The notes beneath the pieces were generated by a model. That model did no database searches, was not told the DNA's origin, and worked only from the letters and a program-made list of their open reading frames with translations. 64,000 nt of DNA from JAAZZY01 sp964612505. GTDB taxonomy: Bacteria; Chlamydiota; Chlamydiia; Chlamydiales; JAAZZY01. Below are positions 45,315 to 52,900 of this stretch, one piece after another. Each line of letters starts with the position of its first letter. The stretch's first letter is position 1. A program made the translations under genes and the position numbers. Location: assembly GCA_964612505.1 (NCBI GenBank), contig CAZTEX010000001.1, forward strand, positions 347,542-411,541, given 5' to 3'.

Positions 45315-46360
45315 TCTCTATCTGGACAAAGCATCTGTTAAAAGAGACTTTAAAAGTCTTTGTGTTTTTTATTCTCAGTCTTTATTTCCTTTATTCTTTA
45401 ATCGATTATTCAAGCCGCATTGACTACTATAATCATCTTTCTGTACTCAGTGTTTTACATTACTATATCTGTACTCTCTCACAAAAAACAGAGCTCTTAA
45501 TCCCATTTGCTTTCATGGTGACTGTCATCAAAGTTTTAACATCCATGAACAGCCATAATGAGCTTGTTTCCATGTTGATGTCGGGGCGCTCCTATAAAAA
45601 GCTGCTCACCCCTCTTTTTGTTTTTGCTGGACTATTAACTCTATTGCTTTATTTAAACTTTCAATTTTTAGAGCCCCATGCGCAAGCGCGTATTGCCCAG
45701 ATTAAGATTGATCGCAAAAGCCACAAAGAGTCCAAAGTGAAATCCTATGTCCTCAATGATGGAAGTAAAATTGTTTTTAGTCATTACAATGCTCAAGATA
45801 AGTGTCTCGAAAAAGTTTATTGGCTCAAAGACTCTTCTCAAATTTTTTATGCAAAAAAGCTCTATCCCTATAGCAATCCTCCGATTGGACATAAAGTCAT
45901 TCAATTTCAAAAAGAGGAATCTAAGGATCTTAAGTTTGTTACTAAAGAGGATCTTAAACCTTTTTATGAGATGCAAATTTGCTTCGACCCGCAGCTAAAG
46001 TCGACTCTGACTGTGAGGATTCACTCGATAAGCTCTTTGATTGCCTATCTAACTGACTCTAATTTGCGCTTAAACATTGATAAAGCAGAAATGCTTACCC
46101 TGCTCAACTATAAGTTGATTTTACCCCTACTTCCCATTTTTACACTCATCTCCCTTGCCCCGATTTGCACCCGCTTTTCTCGCAATATTCCAACATTTCT
46201 GATCTACATGGGAGCGATTATTGCCATGCTCACCTTTTTTACTTCAATGGACGCTTGTTATATTTTAAGTGAAAATCGGATGATTTACCCGCAGATTGCT
46301 CTTTGGATCCCTTTTCTACTTTTCTTTTGTTATCCGATTAAAAAATTTATTCGCTTTTAG
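45311..46360 (+). CDS. lptG: LPS export permease, LptG/YjgQ family
   Basis: The 349-residue partner of the preceding permease has the same topology: TKHLLKETLKVFVFFILSLY at the start, SMNSHNELVSMLMSGRSYKK in the coupling region and three hydrophobic segments at the end. The coupling helix contacts LptB, which is not in the window. The 3' end overlaps the convergent CDGSH gene by 14 bases. Confidence 0.82.
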   Translation: MISIWTKHLLKETLKVFVFFILSLYFLYSLIDYSSRIDYYNHLSVLSVLHYYICTLSQKTELLIPFAFMVTVIKVLTSMNSHNELVSMLMSGRSYKKLLTPLFVFAGLLTLLLYLNFQFLEPHAQARIAQIKIDRKSHKESKVKSYVLNDGSKIVFSHYNAQDKCLEKVYWLKDSSQIFYAKKLYPYSNPPIGHKVIQFQKEESKDLKFVTKEDLKPFYEMQICFDPQLKSTLTVRIHSISSLIAYLTDSNLRLNIDKAEMLTLLNYKLILPLLPIFTLISLAPICTRFSRNIPTFLIYMGAIIAMLTFFTSMDACYILSENRMIYPQIALWIPFLLFFCYPIKKFIRF

Positions 46361-46586
46361 GTAAGCAGCGATGAGACCCATCGCAGTAAGGCATTTTTTT
46401 GGATTTTCCACATCCGCAAATAGAGATGATTTGGTCTTTGTCAAAGCTTTCTCGATAGGGAACATCTTGAGAGGTTTTATGAGAACCATCACAAAAAGGA
46501 GGATTGGCTGTTCTTCCACAGCTGCAAAAGGATTTTTTATCCCCTGCTTTCACTTCAATTTTAAAAGATTTTTCTTGCCAAAACAT
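46347..46586 (-). CDS. CDGSH iron-sulfur protein with two clusters
   Basis: This 79-residue protein contains two complete CDGSH motifs: CSCGRTANPPFCDGSH and CGCGKSKKMPYCDGSH. Each binds one [2Fe-2S] cluster through three Cys and one His. Such twin-motif proteins are cluster carriers or redox sensors. An overlapping ORF in another frame is a shadow. It is convergent with and overlaps lptG; the suf locus in the window supplies clusters. Confidence 0.93.
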   Translation of the reverse strand: MFWQEKSFKIEVKAGDKKSFCSCGRTANPPFCDGSHKTSQDVPYRESFDKDQIISICGCGKSKKMPYCDGSHRCLPKSE

Positions 46587-46645
46587 GCTTAAGCCCTATT
46601 TATTAGGCTTTAAAGGATATCGATTAGATTCCTATGTTGGCAAGA

Positions 46646-47161
46646 CTATTCATGATGATGGGGATTATGCTTGCGCTGTTCTTCTTTAAGGCGCGCTTGT
46701 TCAAGGCGATGCTCTCGTCTCACTTGAGCCTCCCCATAGCGTCTTTTTTCTTCAGCAGACTCTGGGATAATCGGTGGAACAGGGGAGGGATTATTAAACT
46801 GATCTAGAGCCACTAAGGTAAAAAAGGCCGACACCACTTTTCTAGGCTCTTTATCAAGAGTTTTAGCAGTTACTACTTTAATGCCTACTTCCATAGAGGT
46901 TTTCCAAGTTCGATTGATCGCAGCAAAAAACATTAAGATTTCTCCGCGAGTCGCCGGAGAAAGAAAGCGCAATGAATCGACCAATAAAGTAGCGCAAGTT
47001 TTCCCTGAATGCTTTTTGGCACAAGCAGCAGCAAGCATATCGGCTATCTCCATGATTCTTCCGCCAAAAACAGTATTATTAGAATTTAAATCAGGGGGAT
47101 AGATTTCATAGTGATGCCCCTCAATCATAGATTCTTTGACTGTCTTTCCATTTGAGCTCAT
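46646..47161 (-). CDS. Hotdog-fold acyl-CoA thioesterase
   Basis: A 171-residue protein of the cytosolic acyl-CoA hydrolase (YciA/BACH) group: NTVFGGRIMEIADMLAAACA contains the active-site Asp helix, followed by LLVDSLRFLSPATRGEILMF and ISAFF-like strands. The C-terminal third is an Arg/Glu-rich helix ending in His-rich PHHHE. A TTG at 47173 extends the frame, but GGAG seven bases before the ATG at 47161 decides the start. It hydrolyses acyl-CoA to free acid and CoA; chain-length preference unknown. Confidence 0.85.
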   Translation of the reverse strand: MSSNGKTVKESMIEGHHYEIYPPDLNSNNTVFGGRIMEIADMLAAACAKKHSGKTCATLLVDSLRFLSPATRGEILMFFAAINRTWKTSMEVGIKVVTAKTLDKEPRKVVSAFFTLVALDQFNNPSPVPPIIPESAEEKRRYGEAQVRREHRLEQARLKEEQRKHNPHHHE

Positions 47162-47309
47162 AAATTTCTCCAAAATTATCCCTATATAGTTTTTTCTTAT
47201 TTATGAGCAAGTTTTCAGCTCGATAAGGTCAAAACTATCGCGTTAATTTTTTTGATGTTTTTTCTATTTATAAAATCTTACTCATAAAAACTTGTATTTT
47301 CTGGGCCTG

Positions 47310-47771
47310 TTGTCAATGGGGATCTCATAAAAGGTCTATCTAATCTACCTGTATGAGCACCCTTTATGATGATCGTATTATAGTGCTGAGCTGCTGTTTT
47401 AGAATATCTAAATTGCCTACTTCTAATACTTTAGAAGCAGATTATGCATTTCTTGCTATAGACTTTGAGGCATATATAGTTTTAGCTGCTTTGCGAGCTA
47501 AAAGAATACTTTTATGTGCTCCATATCCCCCTGCTACAACGAGCCCCATCTCAATACCCGTTTTACTACTACTACGATAACTAGCGTGGGTTGGATCATT
47601 AGGATTGATTCCGAGGGCATCTTGTATCCAACTTTAAACTTTTGAATATCTCTCCCTTTGAGGTCTCTCAAAAGCTTGAATTCTCTCTCTTTTTTTCTGA
47701 GAGCTAGAAAATAACTTTACTGAGTACAGCTCCCCATAAAATGCTAGAGTGTCTAGATCTTGCATAAAGTC
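47310..47771 (-). repeat. 462-bp direct repeat, downstream copy
   Basis: It differs from 49463-49925 by four substitutions and a one-base gap, all within the first 135 bases; the last 327 bases (47445-47771) are identical. The distance between copies is about 2.15 kb and the orientation is the same. Confidence 0.93.
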
Positions 47772-47950
47772 TATAACTTTAATGGTATGCTTTAAGGGGC
47801 AAGGTCAATAAATATATAGATTGAGCCCGTCAATTGAAAGGGCTGGATCAGGGCTGATCCATTTATCTATCTCGGGATTATAGTAACGCTTTCCAAAATA
47901 AACGAAACCTATTTCTCGTTCTGTGTATTTTTGCTGATAATATACCAAGA
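47310..47950 (-). pseudogene. Decayed duplicate of the RHS end and toxin start
   Basis: Two blocks copy the RHS gene in the same orientation. 47813-47950 matches 50126-50264 (end of the RHS core, SPDPALSIDG region) with several substitutions. 47310-47771 matches 49463-49925 (pretoxin, the TAA, and the first part of the toxin domain). The roughly 200 bases between these blocks in the parent are replaced by about 41 unrelated or decayed bases, and a one-base deletion shifts the toxin frame. No start or complete domain remains. The gap 47162-48029 holds nothing else recognisable. Confidence 0.85.
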
Positions 47951-48029
47951 ATGCCCAATTGAAGAACTAAAAAATAACTCTCAGCTTCTATGTGATCTAT
48001 CAGAAAATTCTTTGTCTAATTTTTGATTT

Positions 48030-48281
48030 TCATTCGTAAATTTTTGCAGCTTGCAGAATATCCGCAAATATTTCCCAATTAATGTTTTTCGGAAGAGAAA
48101 GGTTTTGATTTTCATAAAAGTTATCCATTTCTTCCACCCAAAACGCCATAGCTTCTAAAAAAGAACCGATATTACCATTTTCCCATGAATTTGGATTTTC
48201 TATGTAGTCCTTTTGTAGATCCTTTAAAAAAGATACGAAATCTTTTTTTGAAAATCTTTTTTTTTCTCTATAAAAATTCAT
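48030..48281 (-). CDS. Candidate immunity protein for the orphan toxin (DUF7660-like)
   Basis: This 83-residue acidic, helical protein reads FSKKDFVSFLKDLQKDY, NPNSWENGNIGSFLEAMAFW and ends with WEIFADILQAAKIYE. The pattern FVxFLxxL, WxNxxxxxFLEAxxxW and a final AAxxYE matches what I recall of the DUF7660 family, which is often found beside polymorphic toxins. Its ATG overlaps the stop of the preceding toxin-like gene (ATGA). Small size, acidity and coupling fit an immunity protein that blocks its neighbour in the cytoplasm. Confidence 0.6.
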   Translation of the reverse strand: MNFYREKKRFSKKDFVSFLKDLQKDYIENPNSWENGNIGSFLEAMAFWVEEMDNFYENQNLSLPKNINWEIFADILQAAKIYE

Positions 48282-48766
48282 AACTTATTGCCCCTAATTT
48301 TAATATCAAAACCCCCATCTTTACTTGTCAATTTCCAAATTTCATCAGCAATTTCTTTTTCTGTAGCCATTCGATAAGGAACCCTTAATCTTGCTCTTCG
48401 AAATGCCTCTAAGCGCCGATTATCAAGCGTGTAAAAAATACCATCTCGATTTATTAATCTGATAGGTTCAATTGCAGTGATTTTAATCTGTTTCTGCCTC
48501 AAAGAAGCTGCCAACTCTTCAAGTGTCAAACCATTTTTAAATGTATTGCGTATGCTATTTTGACTAAATCGCACAGTATGTGGGCCAGCTACTTCTAACA
48601 TGAATTTAGTATTCGAACGATATACAGTATAAGTTAAATCATTTTGGCCCATTCCTAAAAAACTTTGCATAGCTGATTCAACCTGCAAGGATTGCCTTTT
48701 TTGAGCAATCTCAAAATTGAGAATAACATTAATACGCTCATTATAATCTAGTAGATCCTCAAGCAT
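48278..48766 (-). CDS. Orphan toxin tip without RHS core (YTLDNRRL type)
   Basis: The 162-residue protein has a C-terminal domain with VRFSQNSIRNTFKNGLTLEE, IEPIRLINRDG, FYTLDNRRLEAFRRA and a final DGGFDIKIRG. This order of motifs I recall from C-terminal tips of polymorphic toxins; the FSQ and IRL parts also suggest a ParB-like fold, which is inference. A GTG at 48799 extends the frame, but AAGGAG ten bases before the ATG at 48766 sets the start. No signal peptide or RHS core is attached, so it cannot be exported alone. The immunity-like gene overlaps its stop by 4 bases. Confidence 0.6.
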   Translation of the reverse strand: MLEDLLDYNERINVILNFEIAQKRQSLQVESAMQSFLGMGQNDLTYTVYRSNTKFMLEVAGPHTVRFSQNSIRNTFKNGLTLEELAASLRQKQIKITAIEPIRLINRDGIFYTLDNRRLEAFRRARLRVPYRMATEKEIADEIWKLTSKDGGFDIKIRGNKL

Positions 48767-48825
48767 GTTTGATCCACTCCTTAATAAAAATTCCAACACA
48801 CCATTCTCCCTTTCTTAAGTGTGAA

Positions 48826-49293
48826 TTACAAGTTCTCTGGAATTTTTTCTGGATGTAGCCATAAAGCAGCTATCTCGTTATCTTTCATTGTCGCGACAGA
48901 TCCTGGGGCAAATTCAATCATTTTATCGCCCATTTCATCAGGATTACCAATGCAGACCCAACCTTTCTTCTTATTAATGTAAATAGGGAGATTTCTTTTA
49001 TCTTTTTCACTCAAAGAAATTCCCGGGATAGGCTCTTCAGATAGAACAACTCTTAAATTTTTAAACTCAGTATTTTTAGGAGAGTCAAAAGTATTGTAAT
49101 AATTTACTAATGGACAATACCCCCATATAAATAAGACTAACCCATTACAATCTATTTCCAATCTCAAGTCATTAAGCATGAATGAAGTAATACCATCTTC
49201 ATCAAAAGGTTCTGTATCAAAAGAATAATCTTCTTCTATGTATTTGAGAGAACCCACTCTTGCTTTTTTTATTTCTTCGCACTCAAATTTCAT
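48826..49293 (-). CDS. Candidate immunity protein for the RHS toxin tip
   Basis: I do not recognise this 155-residue protein. It is acidic (FDTEPFDEDGITSF), beta-rich in appearance, with hydrophobic core strands (LEIDCNGLVLFIWGYCP), and lacks signal or membrane segments. It starts five bases after the toxin-tip stop, the usual position of a cognate immunity gene. No ribosome binding site is evident, which suggests translational coupling to the toxin frame. The role is inferred from position. Confidence 0.5.
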   Translation of the reverse strand: MKFECEEIKKARVGSLKYIEEDYSFDTEPFDEDGITSFMLNDLRLEIDCNGLVLFIWGYCPLVNYYNTFDSPKNTEFKNLRVVLSEEPIPGISLSEKDKRNLPIYINKKKGWVCIGNPDEMGDKMIEFAPGSVATMKDNEIAALWLHPEKIPENL

Positions 49294-49298
49294 ATTAT

Positions 49299-49703
49299 TT
49301 ATGGTTGGAAGTTAAAATGATAAATAGTTTTAGTCTCGGGATAAATAACCAATTCCCAAATACCCTCTTTGCCTCTAAATTTACCAGGTACGTCCCAACG
49401 TAAGCCACCCTTTAATCCTCGAGGGTCGGGTATAGGTTGTTTTGCCCTCATAATTTCTTCTATTGTCAATGGGGATCTCATAAAAGGTCTATCTAATCTA
49501 CCTGCATGAGCACCCTTTTTGATGATCGTATTATAGTGCTGAGCTGCTGTTTTAGAATATCTAAATTTGCCGACTTCTAATACTTTAGAAGCAGATTGTG
49601 CATTTCTTGCTATAGACTTTGAGGCATATATAGTTTTAGCTGCTTTGCGAGCTAAAAGAATACTTTTATGTGCTCCATATCCCCCTGCTACAACGAGCCC
49701 CAT
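49299..49703 (-). CDS. RHS toxin tip, in frame with the RHS gene but cut off by a TAA
   Basis: The 134-residue ORF continues the reading frame of the RHS gene after its TAA at 49788-49790; 28 sense codons (49704-49787) precede its first ATG. The N-terminal part is a hydrophobic pretoxin (MGLVVAGGYGAHKSILLARK). The C-terminal part has RPFMRSPLTIEEIMRAKQPI, PDPRGLKGGLRWDVPG and GIWELVIYPETKTIYHFNF, a pattern I recall from nuclease-type RHS and CDI tips (BECR-like fold as a guess). It may be made by internal initiation, by readthrough, or be a dead tip. The candidate immunity gene follows after five bases. Confidence 0.6.
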   Translation of the reverse strand: MGLVVAGGYGAHKSILLARKAAKTIYASKSIARNAQSASKVLEVGKFRYSKTAAQHYNTIIKKGAHAGRLDRPFMRSPLTIEEIMRAKQPIPDPRGLKGGLRWDVPGKFRGKEGIWELVIYPETKTIYHFNFQP

Positions 49704-49925
49704 CTCAATACCCGTTTTACTACTACTACGATAACTAGCGTGGGTTGGATCATTAGGATTGATTCCGAGGGCATCTTGTATCCAACTTTAAACTTTTGAA
49801 TATCTCTCCCTTTGAGGTCTCTCAAAAGCTTGAATTCTCTCTCTTTTTTTCTGAGAGCTAGAAAATAACTTTACTGAGTACAGCTCCCCATAAAATGCTA
49901 GAGTGTCTAGATCTTGCATAAAGTC
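49463..49925 (-). repeat. 462-bp direct repeat, upstream (parent) copy
   Basis: This is the counterpart of 47310-47771, spanning the last RHS codons, the TAA and the first two thirds of the toxin frame. Recombination between the copies would remove about 2.15 kb carrying the toxin end, both immunity genes and the orphan toxin. Confidence 0.93.
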
Positions 49926-52900
49926 GCAACCTACATCGATGGCCCCATGAGCTATGCCACAGAAAGTGCTTTTAAATTTTATACCTCCAGTTTGCGACTC
50001 TTGCCATTCCTTACAGCATTGACAATAAGGAGAAAGAATTCGCTCCCAACAGCAGTAAGGAGCGTTCGGACATGCTTCTAATCCTATAAAATCCTTATAT
50101 TTTAATGGATTATTGTGAGCATAGGTATATAGATTGAGCCCGTCAATTGAAAGGGCTGGATCAGGGCTGATCCATTTACCTATCTCGGGATTATAGTAAC
50201 GCTTTCCAAAGTAAACGAAATCTGTTTCTCGATCTGTGTATTTGCCCTGATAACGCCAAGGATTAATTGCCTCTTCTTTAGAAATAGGCCTAGCTCGGTT
50301 ATTGTAAATAATTTCTTTCCCAAATGCATCATAAAGATAGCTTTCAACCACCTTCCTTCGCTGATAATCTACTAGACAAGCGATGTTTCCATGAAAATCA
50401 GGTATCGCTGCAAAGATCTGCCCTTCTATCTCAATGGCAACAATAGAACTATTTTCTAATTCATTAGGATTATTTGGAATACGTAACTGAACAATTTTTC
50501 CATTTTCATCTAAACAACCCAGTTCATAAAATCCTAAATAAAAATAGCGGTAAACAGTGACTTCTTGCTGACCATTTTCAACAGTCTTGGTCAGGCGACG
50601 ACCAAATGTGTCATAGGTACATTTAACTATGCAATTGTCATCTTTTTGAACTTCAAGAAGATGCCCTAATGAATTAAAAGAATATTCAATTGTTTCATAA
50701 GGCGTTTTTTTGAATTTTAAGTGACCTGCCTCATCATAAATATATTGTTTTTCATCCTGAGAGATTAATTGATTTAAAGCATTGACTTGATATAAAGACC
50801 CGCTATGAGCCACCCAATTTCCTAGGGCATCATATTCATATTGATGAGATTCTATTCCTTCTTCAGATACAAGTCGGTCCATTCCATCGTAATCATAATG
50901 GTATATGACCTCTTGAGGCTTTGATTTAACTAATCTGCGTGACACATTGTTGTTTGGATCAAAACCCAAAACTTCATCTGAAAAGAAATCCGTAACAATT
51001 AAATTGCTTCTACCTAGAGTGTCATAAAATGTTTGCTTACTGCCAGTATTTCCAATCAAACGCTCACAAATAACAGCCCCCGTTAAATCTCGCTCTGTAA
51101 TCAAATGTTCATATTGTTTTTGTTTATTAGAAGAATATCTGGATATTTTTTGAATGAAGGGTCCATCATAGTTATAATGAATGTCCGAGCCATCGGGCAA
51201 AGTGATTTTTTCAATGCTCCCCTCGCCATCGTATTCTAAACTAATGCAATAAGACCCATTTTTATCATAGAAAGATTCTTTAAGTAGCCTATTTTGTGAG
51301 TTGAATTCTGTTTCAATCTTCTGTTTTTTATCTAATTTTATCTCTTTAAGATTACCTGATCGATCCCAACGAAACTGACATTTTTTATCACCTAAATGAT
51401 CTTGATAAAGGATAGTTTCTAACTGATGATTTCGATCATATAAATAACTAATAGGGTTTGCAAATCCAGGGATTCTCTGTTCAATAAGTTTGCCAAAGGA
51501 ATCATAGGTGTTTTGAGACAGTACTTTTGAGTCTGGGTTAGAACCGATAGTTACCTTATCGAGTTCACCCCCTGCTTGAAATGAATAAATATTAGAATAG
51601 TCTAACTTTCCTTGAATACTTTCAGAAACCCTATTTCCAAAATAATCATAACCATAATTTTCGCTGACAAGTAAATCTCCTAAGCTATTTTTTTGATTAT
51701 ATTGAGTTAAATTTCCAGCTGAATCAAAGATCTCTTCGGTTAGATTACCTTTTGCATCAACTGTTCTTTTGAGAAGAGCTTTTTGACCATGTGAATCGAA
51801 ATAAACGTCATTATACTCTATTTTTTTGGTATTACCTAAAGCATCTTGTAATTGAACGAGTCGACCCAATTCATCATAAGTATAGTTAACCAAAAGGTGC
51901 CGTTGATTATTTGGATACCCAATTACTTGCGCAAGTTGATTGTGGTTGTCATACACGTATTCAATTTGAGAAAGCACTTTTGCTTGTTCATTCTCAATAG
52001 ATTCTTTAATAACACGACCTAAAGGGTCATGCTCTTGCAAATAAAGAGAATACCTTGTCTCATTTTTCCATTTTTTCGTACCACAAACTTTACTTAAACT
52101 ATCATATAAAAATTCCTTAACGTCTTTGCTATATTTTTTTGACGATCCTTTATCGGTTTCGGCACTACATTTAACTAATCTTCCGGCCCCATCATATTCA
52201 AAGGTTTCTCTTCCATTGGAATCATTTTTTGAAACTAAATGAAAATTGTTATAGGAAAAAGTGTCTTTTTTATAGCAATCATTGGTGTTTGGGTAAAAAT
52301 ACTCAATTTCTTTGATTCTTCCTTGAGATTCGTAGGAATATTTTTTTGAGTTCCCGCTGATATCCAGATGTCTATATAACGAACCTGCTATGTTATATTG
52401 ATAAAATTCTTCTTTGCCACCTGTATATTCAATTTTTGTAGGCTTTCCGCGACAGTTATAGGCATATTGTGTCTTAGCACCACTTGGATCCACAATCGAA
52501 ATTTGCCTATCAAAAAGATCATATTCATAAGTAAATTGAGGGGAAATCAACTTTTCTCCATTCACTACGTGCTCAGGGTATATAATAGAAGTTAGTCGTC
52601 CTAAATCATCATAAGAATAATATGTTTTATGATCGACATAGTCTATTTCTGCAATTTGATTGCTAAACACATCATATTCATACTTGGTTGCAAAGGACTT
52701 TCCATTTGTCAATATTTCAGTTTGAGCAATCAAGTTTCCTTGAAGGTCGTATATACAAGAAGTTTTCTTTGTATCTGTGTGCTCTAGTGTCAAATTACCA
52801 AAATCATTATAGGAATAAGCTATTTTATGTCCCATGCCATCTATTTCAGATATAAGTAATCCTTTAGGACTATAATCTTTATGTGAGGTATAACAAAGCT

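Noticed and set aside
46316..46519. 67-residue minus-strand ORF over the CDGSH gene
   Set aside because: It is a shifted frame of the CDGSH gene, which has both cluster motifs in the other frame.
47353..47580. 75-residue plus-strand ORF in the duplicated RHS fragment
   Set aside because: It is antisense to a sequence whose parent copy codes on the minus strand; no supporting signals.
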